From JAZBPO01 sp963691775 (GTDB lineage: Bacteria > Pseudomonadota > Gammaproteobacteria > Pseudomonadales > Azotimanducaceae), in the NCBI GenBank assembly GCA_963691775.1, contig OY829369.1:3534001-3598000 (forward strand): a DNA stretch of 64,000 nt. The letters are read 5' to 3'. The position numbers were made by a program, and so were the translations under genes. A model generated the notes under the pieces. It did no database searches and was not told the origin of the DNA. It saw only the letters and a program-made list of their open reading frames with translations. Positions 28,029-35,920 of the stretch are shown here, one piece after another. Numbering within the stretch: position 1 is the first letter of the stretch; the number at the start of each line of letters is the position of its first letter.

Positions 28029-29756
28029 CTAGGGGGTACCGTAAAGGGCACCCATGATGATCTCGAGACTGTCCCTGTCGTTCGCGCGGGTAAGCATCGC
28101 GCGCAGCTCCGTAGAAACTTCCGGCGCGTGATGGCGCTGCCGCGCGTAGGCGCGCAGCGCCGCGTTGCGCACGGTTCGTGATTCGCCTGGCCCCGCCGCA
28201 GCGAGCAGAGCGGATCGAGCGCTTTCATCAAGAGGATGCTGGCCCAGGGCGCGCAACATTACGGCCCGTACGCCCTCGTCACGCTCCTTGGCGAGGTGCG
28301 TTGTCAACGCGCTTACTGCCGACTCGTCGCTGATCATGCCGAGTGCCTGGGCTGCCCGAGTACGCAGGCGTGCATTCGACACATCAAGATAGGCATCGAT
28401 GACGGGGATCTGCCGCGGGTCCCCGGCATTGCCAAGCGCACCGAGCAATGCCGCCTCCTGGGCCTCCGTCGCGTCGACTAGGCCGCCGGCTAACGCCGAG
28501 GAAAGGTTGGCGTCACCCTGCGTTCGAGCAATGATCCCGAGAACCAGCATGGCGCTGTCCGCGAGTTCACGGTCTTCTCCGCCGGCCGCGGTATTCCGCG
28601 CTTCCATCATCATGGTCTCGACCAGCACGGGGTCGAGCGTCGTGCGCGCATAGCGAAGGCCCATGAGGGCTCGAAAGCGACTTCGGTCATCAAGGTCGAC
28701 AGCGGTCGCGATCGCCGTCAGGAGTCCATGAGCAGATGGCGTATCTGCCTGGCCGATCGCCAGGAACAGCGTTTGCTCGAAATCGTCACTCCAGCTGTGT
28801 TCGCTGAGGGGGCCCACGAGGCTGTCGAGGTAGCGATTGTTGTCGTAGAGCAGGGCTTCCAGGTCATCGGGGTCGAGGCCTGCTTCCGCGAGCTTTCCAA
28901 GCGCCGCGATAAAGGCCTCTGCGTTGGCGAGAGGGCGGCGCGGCTCGGTCGCGTAGATTGTTTCGCGAGGCGCTAGAGGCCAGAGCGCAGGGTCGGCAGG
29001 CAGCCGCGGCAGCTGGGCCGCGCTGGCAATTGGCCGCCGGCTGGCCACCAGATCCAGCGTTTGCAGCGTGCGCAGGCGTACCGCGCCCGCGCCGGTGATG
29101 ATTTCTATGTCCGAGCGGCCCTCCCCGTCGCCGAAACCGCATGCGTCCGATTGGAACGAGAAACGATCGCCGTGGATGATCACCGTCTCCGGGCTCAGTG
29201 CCCCGGGTCCGCGGCCGCCCACAAGCGTGTCATAGGCCACTCGGCTGCGCGTAGTCGCCCGCGCCTCGTCTTGCTCGTACGTGGCGAGATAGACACCAAG
29301 GTCGTCCTGCTCGCGGCGCGCGTAACGCTCCGGATCTGCACCTTCTGGGGGCGGACTCACATGCAGCGTGCGTTGAATCCCCATAAGTTTGGCTTCATCG
29401 CTGGGCTCCAGTTCGGCGGCGTAGCGCATTCGCAGTACGCGCCCCGTGTCCCGTTCGAACTGTGCAGCGAAGGGGACGCCGTAGGCTCGTACGACGGTGC
29501 GCTCACCGTTGAGCGTCAGTTCTGCGCCGTACAGTTCGTAGCCGACCCAGAACCAGTCGTCATTCTCGATGAGCCTGCGCCTGAGCAGCTGCCCCTTGAT
29601 CTCAAGCCGCGATCGAGAGGTGCCTGAAGGCAGTTCGAAGCGGGTCGTGCTCAGGGATCTGAGTTCGTGGGCCGCTTCGCAAATTGTGTCGGCTACGGCA
29701 GTGCCGCCCAGCAGGCAGAGCACCAGCGCCGCGAGGCGGCGCAGCAGCGAGCCCAT
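28029..29756 (-). CDS. Exported HEAT-repeat protein with vitellogenin-N-like architecture
   Basis: A 575-residue protein with a signal peptide (LLRRLAALVLCLLGGTAVA). The N-terminal ~230 residues are beta-rich (FWVGYELYGAELTLNGERTV and following), and the C-terminal half is a helical solenoid of HEAT-like repeats (RQIPVIDAYLDVSNARLRTR, AAQALGMISDESAVSALTTH, VRAVMLRALGQHPLDESA). A beta-sheet module followed by a helical superhelix is the layout of the vitellogenin/lipovitellin N-terminal lipid-transfer module, which the sequence suggests but does not prove. It begins four bases after the stop of the lipoprotein gene upstream, so the two are almost certainly co-transcribed and probably work together outside the cytoplasm. 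Confidence 0.7.
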   Translation of the reverse strand: MGSLLRRLAALVLCLLGGTAVADTICEAAHELRSLSTTRFELPSGTSRSRLEIKGQLLRRRLIENDDWFWVGYELYGAELTLNGERTVVRAYGVPFAAQFERDTGRVLRMRYAAELEPSDEAKLMGIQRTLHVSPPPEGADPERYARREQDDLGVYLATYEQDEARATTRSRVAYDTLVGGRGPGALSPETVIIHGDRFSFQSDACGFGDGEGRSDIEIITGAGAVRLRTLQTLDLVASRRPIASAAQLPRLPADPALWPLAPRETIYATEPRRPLANAEAFIAALGKLAEAGLDPDDLEALLYDNNRYLDSLVGPLSEHSWSDDFEQTLFLAIGQADTPSAHGLLTAIATAVDLDDRSRFRALMGLRYARTTLDPVLVETMMMEARNTAAGGEDRELADSAMLVLGIIARTQGDANLSSALAGGLVDATEAQEAALLGALGNAGDPRQIPVIDAYLDVSNARLRTRAAQALGMISDESAVSALTTHLAKERDEGVRAVMLRALGQHPLDESARSALLAAAGPGESRTVRNAALRAYARQRHHAPEVSTELRAMLTRANDRDSLEIIMGALYGTP

Positions 29757-29760
29757 CTAT

Positions 29761-31662
29761 CTAGAAGCTGAGCGTTGACGAACGGCTGAGCAACGACCAT
29801 GTCTTGTCGTAGAGGGCGCCCGTATCGTAGATCGTCTTGCGGGCTTCCTTCTTGGGAAAGCTGCAGCACCATTTGTAGGTGGGGTAGCGAACGAACAGGA
29901 ACAGATCGCCTTCGATTGCCTGCAGTTCGTTGTCGACGTCCACCTCGAGGGTGATACGCCGATTGGTCGCGGCGCGGCTCAGATCAGCCGTTCCGGTAAC
30001 GGAGAGGCCTTCAGAAATGAGCACAAACTCTCCGCCCACTCCTCCGGAAGCGACGCCCAGATTGATTTCCGCTTCCGCGAACGCGCCCATCTCGGCAGAG
30101 AAGATATCTCCGCTGGCTTCAAGGACGAGGTTATCGAAGCCAAAGCCAGCGCCGAAGCCGATGCTGCCTGATACGCCGGCCTTGACGGTCAGTGGCACGA
30201 TCGCGACCACAAAATCGGCCTCGAAGAGCTCTTGCTCTTCCTCCCACGAAAGATCGTAGGACTTCTGCAGCCGGTCGGACACGCTGTCCGATTCGGCGAG
30301 AACCTCGAGGCCTAGAATGCTGACGCCTACGTCGTAGCCAGCGCCAGCGGTATCGCCGAAGGCAAAGCCGCTCGCGTGGGCGCTGAACAGCGTTGCCCGG
30401 TTGTTGAAGATATAGAGCTCGAAGCTGCCTTCCGAGTCGAAGCTCGCTTCGAAGCGGTTCTCGCGGACCACGTTCTTCGTGCTTACGTCCACGCCGATCG
30501 CAAACTTGCTGCGGTCTCCATAGCGGTGGTCGAAGGAACGCGAAAAGGTAAGCGTTCGAGAACGGTTCAGTGCGCCTACGGCCTGATCCATAAGCGCTTT
30601 GCTTGTGCGGATGGCACTGGAAGCGACCTGCTCGCCTTCCTCCGGCGTGGGCGTGAAGAAACGAAAGGGCACGCTCAGCTCGACAATGTTGTTGTCCTGG
30701 GTCGCTTCACCGACATCGCTCAGGTCGGTGATCGTGAACTGCAGGGTAAGCAGGTTTTCCTCGGCAGTTTCATCGTAGACCGCAAAGATCGCCTGCTGCA
30801 GAGCGCCGTTGACCCCAATGTCCCATGGAAAGTAATGAGGCTCGAGACTGTTGGGGAAGACGATTTCCGTGCTGTCCTCGTAGCGCTGTCTTTCCTCATC
30901 CCAGAGATGCGCGACGATGGGAACGCCGTTGATGACAACAGCTGCCGAAATCCGAGCGCTGAGTACGCCACTGCCCCGCCGCTCAGCGTCGATGTAGCCA
31001 ACGATGTCGGACTCGATCTCCGATGGCGGGCCCGTCTCTGCGGCCGCACCGGACTCGGGTTCGGGGAGCAATATGAAACCTTTCCCGACTTCTATCTTGT
31101 GCAGGATGAAGTCGCTAAACAGATCGGCCTCCAGACTGACCGTTGCAACCGTTGGGCTGACGTCCGGAACGGAAAAGCCGCGTGAAAGATTGTCGTCGGG
31201 ATTCACGTCGGCTCCGACGACGCCGGAGGGATCTACAGCTGCGACGAGCAGATAGGTGCCTGTCTCGGAGATGGTTTCAGGAATGATTAGATTTGCCGTG
31301 TAGCGCCTACGCCCGGGCAACAGATTCTCGATCAGCACCTCGCCCAGATCGTGGGTTTCTGCATCCAACTCGGTGACGAGCTGGTCTGCTTTTTCAGCTT
31401 CAATAAGCGAAAAGTGCACACCGATCTGTTCAGCTTCTACCTGATCGGCTTCAACCTCGAAGTCGAAGCTGATGGGTTCGCCGGCCGCATAACTCGATGC
31501 CGGCGGTGGCGAGATGGATGCGAGGGCGACGTTCGGCCCGCTGACCTCTGGCGCGCGGGTACTGCCGTCTTCAAAGGCGTCGCAGCCGGAAAGAAACAGC
31601 AGGGCAGATAGCGCCGCCAAGCGAGCTTGAAAGTGCCAGTTGGCCAGGTTGTCGATTGCCAT
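29761..31662 (-). CDS. Large outer-membrane lipoprotein of unknown function
   Basis: A 633-residue lipoprotein: the signal peptide ends in LLFLSGC (Cys27, lipobox LSGC). The first ~330 residues contain Ig-like segments of the CARDB kind (FSLIEAEKADQLVTELDAE, SETGTYLLVAAVDPSG; VNPDDN and TQDNN turns); the C-terminal ~300 residues are Gly-rich amphipathic beta (GFAFGDTAGAGYDVGVSILG, GVSGSIGFGAGFGFDNLVLE), ending in WCCSFPKKEARKTIYDTG. I do not recognise a family for the C-terminal part. The start ATG at 31662 directly precedes the lipoprotein signal; the frame is open to 32016 across a tandem repeat. The vitellogenin-like gene follows after four bases. Confidence 0.72.
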   Translation of the reverse strand: MAIDNLANWHFQARLAALSALLFLSGCDAFEDGSTRAPEVSGPNVALASISPPPASSYAAGEPISFDFEVEADQVEAEQIGVHFSLIEAEKADQLVTELDAETHDLGEVLIENLLPGRRRYTANLIIPETISETGTYLLVAAVDPSGVVGADVNPDDNLSRGFSVPDVSPTVATVSLEADLFSDFILHKIEVGKGFILLPEPESGAAAETGPPSEIESDIVGYIDAERRGSGVLSARISAAVVINGVPIVAHLWDEERQRYEDSTEIVFPNSLEPHYFPWDIGVNGALQQAIFAVYDETAEENLLTLQFTITDLSDVGEATQDNNIVELSVPFRFFTPTPEEGEQVASSAIRTSKALMDQAVGALNRSRTLTFSRSFDHRYGDRSKFAIGVDVSTKNVVRENRFEASFDSEGSFELYIFNNRATLFSAHASGFAFGDTAGAGYDVGVSILGLEVLAESDSVSDRLQKSYDLSWEEEQELFEADFVVAIVPLTVKAGVSGSIGFGAGFGFDNLVLEASGDIFSAEMGAFAEAEINLGVASGGVGGEFVLISEGLSVTGTADLSRAATNRRITLEVDVDNELQAIEGDLFLFVRYPTYKWCCSFPKKEARKTIYDTGALYDKTWSLLSRSSTLSF

Positions 31663-32349
31663 GACCTTTGCCTCCCCGGCGCAGCGCCGATGGTCGATGC
31701 GGAACATGGCGTGCGGCATCGAAAGCACTGGCCGGCGCCAAAGTGCGAAGCGATCAGCATTCGCCGATGTGGACAGCGAGAATACCAGCGTATCGCGGCG
31801 CGAGGCCCTGCGCCCCCCCGCACCGAGAAGACATTCGCCTTGGGCGCACGCCTCGCACGCGCATTCGGAGCAGCGTTCCGCTTTCGACGAAGCCGGCCGG
31901 CTTGGTGCCGCTCGATCCTTGCGCAAGCATTGCTGACCCGCTGACCCGCTGACCCGCTGACCCGCTGACCCGCTGACCCGCTGACCCGCTGACTCGCTGA
32001 CTGTCAGGTTTTTCATGGCGCTGATCTGGGTTGGCAGCTAGAGGCTGAGCAGCCGGAGCCACTGGGCGGGAACATAGTCTGTGTGGCTTGAAGACGCGGC
32101 GATGCGTTTCAATGGCGGCCGCGCGGGCTCGCCATATAGCGGATCCGACAGAGCGTCCGTGGCCGCGATCGTTCAGTGCGCGCCTGTCCGGCGTCCGAGC
32201 GGAGGCGCTGGCGTGGTCGCGCCAGCCCCGTCGTGACAATTCCATGGCCGAGCAGGGTCTCTGGCGCCGATGGATGCTCGCCAAGCTGCGTTTTAGTCTG
32301 CTTGTAGGAGACAAAGATAGGTGAAGGCTTCGGGGGAGAGATCACGAGC
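31663..32349. other. Upstream region of the lipoprotein operon
   Basis: About 690 bases between divergent genes. It contains an 8-bp tandem repeat (31933-31996) and otherwise only overlapping Arg/Ala-rich frames with no domain. Promoters for both neighbours must lie here but were not resolved. Confidence 0.45.
31933..31996. repeat. 8-bp tandem repeat (CTGACCCG)8
   Basis: Seven perfect copies of CTGACCCG followed by one variant, CTGACTCG. It lies in the noncoding upstream region of the lipoprotein operon. A related repeat with one base changed (CTGGCCCG) occurs at 35415-35446. Confidence 0.95.
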
Positions 32350-32661
32350 GTGAAATGGTGCGTTCAGATCGCGAGCAGGGCCGCCGCGTTGGCTGATTTC
32401 CGGTTTGCTGCGCTCTGGGCGGTTTCCGGAGCGGTGATCCTTGTCGGTGCGTTCGGCATCGCGTGGTGGGTGGTGGAAGGCCCGTATCCTGGGTACCGCT
32501 TGCTGGCCTACCCGGGCATCGTGGCCACGCGTTTGTTCAGCGAGGAACTCGACTTCTGGCCCAAGCTCGGGATCATGCTCGCCGGCCAATACTTCGCCTT
32601 TGTCGTTGTCCTATTCGCGGTACGGATGGCCCTGCGTTCGTGGTGTGACCGACCGCGGTAA
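32350..32661 (+). CDS. Small membrane protein of unknown function
   Basis: A 103-residue protein with two predicted membrane segments, one near residues 20-42 (LWAVSGAVILVGAFGIAWWVV) split around Trp residues, the other near 74-94 (GIMLAGQYFAFVVVLFAVRM), separated by a short loop (YPGIVATRLFSEELDFWP). The hydrophobic pattern is coherent, so it looks real, but no family is recognised. The start is GTG at 32350 with GGGGGAG about 15 bases upstream. Confidence 0.55.
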   Translation: MKWCVQIASRAAALADFRFAALWAVSGAVILVGAFGIAWWVVEGPYPGYRLLAYPGIVATRLFSEELDFWPKLGIMLAGQYFAFVVVLFAVRMALRSWCDRPR

Positions 32662-32882
32662 GCTCCCGTGCAGATTCTCCGATTGTGATCTCGGCGCGGC
32701 CGCGTTCGCGATTTTTCGCGGTTGCTTCGCGCACTCAGGGCCGGGTGGGGTGTCGGGTTTTTCCATGCGTTCCGGCCTGAAGCGAACGCCGGCGCACACG
32801 GCTGCCCGCAGCCGCTGATCTCTGTTCCCTCGTGGCCTCGTTCTTGGCTAGGGTGCGGGTCCGAACGGATGGGAGCATCACC

Positions 32883-33758
32883 ATGAAGGTCGGTCTAGCG
32901 TTCGCGAGCAGCATTGCCATCGACGGCGCCACTACCATGGAGCTGTGCCGTCGCGCCGAGGCGGCGGGTTTCGAATCGGTGTGGGGCGGTGAGCACGTGG
33001 TGCTGCCTGATTCGATCCACTCGAAATATCCATACACCGAGGATGGCAAGATTCCGGCGCAGCCCGACACGCCGATCCCCGACCCGCTCCTGTGGCTCGG
33101 GTTCGCAGCGGCTGCGGCGCCGACGCTGCGCCTCGGCACTTGCATCCTCATCGTGCCCCAGCGCAATCCCCTGATCCTCGCGAAGGAGCTCGCAACGCTC
33201 GACGCACTCTCCGGCGGCCGCGTGGAGCTCGGCCTTGGTGTTGGCTGGCTTAAGGAAGAGTTCGATGCCCTCGGTGTGCCCTGGGCCCGGCGCGGTGCGC
33301 GCAACGACGAGTACATCTCGGCCATGCGTGCGCTCTGGGCAGGACCGCACGCGGAGTTCCATGGTGAGTTCGTCGATTTTGAGCCCGCTACCTGCAGTCC
33401 GCGACCGGTGAACGGGAACATTCCGATCCTGGTCGGCGGTGACACCGACGCAGCGATCGCGCGCGCCGTGCGACTTGCGGACGGCTATTTTCCCGGGGAG
33501 GGTGACGCTGCCCGGCTCGATGCGCTGCTTGGCCGCCTGCGCGCTGCCTGTGAGGCGGTGGACCGCGATCCTGTGAGCATCGAGGTGAACGCCATGTTCG
33601 GCGCGCAGTTCGCCAATCCTGTTGCCGGCGTCGAGCAGATGGCAGGGCTCGGCGTCGGACGGATCATGGTTCCGGCATTCTTTTTTGCGGGCCCCGGTGG
33701 GCTCGATCGCATGGAGGCCTTTGCCGAGCAGGTAATGCCGGTGGCGGCAGAACTCTAG
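32883..33758 (+). CDS. LLM-class (F420-dependent-type) oxidoreductase
   Basis: A 291-residue TIM-barrel enzyme of the luciferase-like monooxygenase family. Signature segments are EAAGFESVWGGEHVVLP near the N-terminus, the nearly invariant NPLILAKELATLDALSGGR, VELGLGVGWLKEEFDALG and the glycine-rich PILVGGDTDAAIARAV. The layout matches the Rv2161c-like (TIGR03619) subgroup, often annotated as F420-dependent, although FMN use is also possible. The start is ATG 32883, which begins the first strand (MKVGLAFASS). The gene converges on a selenoprotein-like redoxin gene with a shared hairpin between them. Confidence 0.88.
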   Translation: MKVGLAFASSIAIDGATTMELCRRAEAAGFESVWGGEHVVLPDSIHSKYPYTEDGKIPAQPDTPIPDPLLWLGFAAAAAPTLRLGTCILIVPQRNPLILAKELATLDALSGGRVELGLGVGWLKEEFDALGVPWARRGARNDEYISAMRALWAGPHAEFHGEFVDFEPATCSPRPVNGNIPILVGGDTDAAIARAVRLADGYFPGEGDAARLDALLGRLRAACEAVDRDPVSIEVNAMFGAQFANPVAGVEQMAGLGVGRIMVPAFFFAGPGGLDRMEAFAEQVMPVAAEL

Positions 33759-33805
33759 GAAACGCCATGCGGATCAGGTACCGCCTGCGTGTCGGCGCGC
33801 ATCGC

Positions 33806-33839
33806 CCGACCCGGATCGCCGCTCGTGCGATCGGGTCGG
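33806..33839. terminator. Hairpin between convergent genes, possible bidirectional terminator
   Basis: CCGACCCGGATCG and CGATCGGGTCGG pair with one unpaired G, around a 9-nt loop (CCGCTCGTG). It lies in the ~95-base gap between the LLM gene and the redoxin gene, which converge, so it could stop transcription from both sides. There is no T-tract, so intrinsic termination is not certain. Confidence 0.5.
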
Positions 33840-33852
33840 AGGTGGTGTGGCG

Positions 33853-34986
33853 TCAGCTCAGATCGAGCGGCCGGTAATAGTCCTTGCCGTCGCGTTCGTA
33901 CTCCATGCGCCTCTTCATGAACCGCTCTCCTGCGGAGCCTTCCTCGGTGAGCGTCAGGTCCTGCCTGAAGAAGTTCACGCTATCTGGATGCAGGTCCCGC
34001 GCAAGGCTCCAGTAGTGCTCTGCCTTGTCGGTTACGCCGTGCTGGCGAAACAGGTTGCCGAGGCGGAATGCGGCTTCGGCGCGTTGCTCTTCAGCACCGA
34101 GCGCCCGGATGTTTCCGGTTACGGTCTCTGCTGACTGCACGTGGCGGCTGTCGGCCCCCTTCGCGACCCAGTCCTTTACGGCCGGCGCGTAGCTGTCTAC
34201 GCCGAAGGTGATGGACCGCTCGCCGTTGCTTAGCTCGTGGACCTTGGCGTAGGTGCCTTCGTCGATGCGCACGATCCGGCCGCTTTCGTCGATCCAGGCG
34301 GCAGACGGTACATTCACGAAGTTGAAGGCGCTGCTGACGAGGTGGTCCTCGTCGATCACCTGTATGTAGGTCGGCGCCGCCGCATCGAAGATGGGGCCCG
34401 CCGCGGCTTCACCGCCGGTGTCCTCTGCGACGCAGATGATCTCGAAGTTCGGGTCGTTGATGTCTTCGTACAAACGTTGCCACACGGGCACGTCGAACTG
34501 ACATCCTCACCAGGATGACCAGGTCACCACCAGTGTCTTCTTGCCCCGAAAGTCAGCGAGGCGGACGATCTTGTCCTGTCTGTCGGTAAGCTCCAGGTCT
34601 GGCGCTTCGGCGCCCGTCAGTAGTCCGCTGCGTTTTGCGGGCGCTTCGGCGAAGCTCCACACGCGGCGCTCTGTGTCGGCCACCCAGGCCTGATCGAGCA
34701 GATCGGCGAAGGCCGTGACGTCGAACCAGCGCTTGTTGTCGGCGTCCACGAATAGCGCCTCGCGCACCGGGATGCACAGGCTCTTGTAGCAGGCACCCTC
34801 GGGCTTCAGCTCGAAGCCGGTGACGCGTACGAGATCCTCGGGGCGGATCAGCAGCCTGTTGCCGGGGCCGGTCTCTTCGAGGGTAATGCGTCGACCCTGG
34901 TAGAGCACGGTGGTGTCGCCATTCGCGTGGACGGGCGTTTCCTCGAAGGGATGGCGCTGTTCGGGGTGCGCCATGAAATTGGCCAT
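33853..34986 (-). CDS. Thioredoxin-fold (ResA/TlpA-like) protein, probable selenoprotein with W-U-G-C active site
   Basis: One frame of 378 codons is interrupted only by a TGA at 34507-34509 (codon 160). The N-terminal part (residues 1-125) is a module of unknown fold with Cys66 and Cys71 (ACYKSLC). A redoxin domain follows: GAEAPDLELTDRQDKIVRL, KKTLVVTWSSW, then the TGA, then GCQFDVPVWQRLY, with a cis-Pro loop (FVNVPSAAWIDESGRIV). In cysteine-containing relatives this position is the first Cys of the active site (WASWCGC or WCGPC type), so TGA is best read as selenocysteine. The C-terminus is helical and TPR-like (EAAFRLGNLFRQHGVTDKAE). A hairpin with SECIS-like geometry starts 2 nt after the TGA. 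No signal peptide is evident. Start ATG 34986 (34974 possible). If TGA were a stop, the product would end just before the active site. Confidence 0.8.
34459..34505 (-). promoter_or_regulatory. Candidate bacterial SECIS element
   Basis: On the transcript just 3' of the TGA: GAUGUC pairs with GACAUC, UUCG with CGAA, and ACG-UGCC with GGCA-A-CGU, closing on the 5-nt loop CGUGU. This is 17 base pairs with small bulges. The loop begins 21 nt after the UGA and has G as its second base, in line with the known bacterial SECIS rules (loop 16-37 nt from UGA, G among the first two loop bases). Confidence 0.65.
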
Positions 34987-35067
34987 GGTGGTACGTCCTG
35001 TGGCTCGGGAGTCTTGACTCTAGGTCGGTCGGGACGGGCAGGCCACCGTCAATCGTCCCTAGTGCGT

Positions 35068-35132
35068 GATCTGTCTCGACGATCTGTCTCGACGACTCGT
35101 CTCGACGATGCGTCTCGACGATGCGTCTCGAA
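35068..35132. repeat. Five direct repeats of 13 bp upstream of the redoxin selenoprotein gene
   Basis: Five contiguous 13-bp units: GATCTGTCTCGAC twice, GACTCGTCTCGAC, GATGCGTCTCGAC and GATGCGTCTCGAA. The core GTCTCGA is invariant. The array ends about 80 bases upstream of the start at 34986, where a regulator array would sit. Confidence 0.9.
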
Positions 35133-35414
35133 CGCTCGGCGAGGCGCTGCGGGAACGGCGTGGACACTCACTGGGGGAGGGAAGAACACAGGGCCAGGAC
35201 GCCCGCCCGTCTTCCCGTCCTGTCGGTCATGAAGCAGCCGCCTGTCGTAGGCTTAACGTCTGCGCACCACTTGCGCGAGCCCGCGCTCAAGGCGGGAGAC
35301 CTCCTCGTCACGCGCTCGGCCGACCCCCGAGAGGGCAGGGCGAACTCCCTGCATGATCGACGATCTTTCGTGTTCTGTTCCGCTGCAGCATCTATTCCGT
35401 GACTGAATCCTTTG

Positions 35415-35446
35415 CCCGCTGGCCCGCTGGCCCGCTGGCCCGCTGG
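35415..35446. repeat. 8-bp tandem repeat (CCCGCTGG)4
   Basis: Four perfect copies; in the register CTGGCCCG it differs by one base from the CTGACCCG repeat at 31933-31996. Confidence 0.9.
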
Positions 35447-35920
35447 CGCACTGTTGTTGGAAAGGGGTTAGTCAGCGCTAGCGCCTTGCGCCGAAACGTT
35501 GCGGTATGCCTGCTTTGGCGCTCGAGGTCTCAGCCTCGCGGCCAAGACCAGCGCTAGTGGAGGAATCTGCGATTCCGGAGTAGAACCTTCGTGAGAGCGT
35601 CAAGGTGCAAACGGTCGACATTCCGATCGCGGAGGTCTTTCCCCAACCGTTGGCGATCGTGGATGTGAACGTGATCGACGAGGCGGGCGTGCCGTGACAA
35701 CGGGAGTGATCTACAGCCGCACACAGTTCGCGCCACGGGCGTGTTCCAGACGTTCGGGCGCACCGGTGTGCCTATTGGGCCTCTGGGCGCCTGTTGGGCA
35801 CGAACGACTCCCTGTAGCCGCGATCGCTCGCGCGGGTCTGGCACGTTGTCTGCAGATTCTGGAACGCTCCAGCGCCGCCGGAGCCATCAAGCTCCGTCCG
35901 CAAACTGTCGAATCCAGCCG

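Larger units (their letters stand above)
34987..35920. other. Intergenic region with two tandem repeats
   Basis: About 930 bases between the redoxin gene (leftward) and the histidine kinase gene (rightward). It holds a 13-bp direct repeat array (35068-35132) and an 8-bp repeat (35415-35446). The remaining frames overlap and carry no domain. Confidence 0.5.

Noticed and set aside
31933..35446. 8-bp and 13-bp repeats as CRISPR arrays or replication iterons
   Set aside because: Units are contiguous without unique spacers, no cas or rep gene is present.
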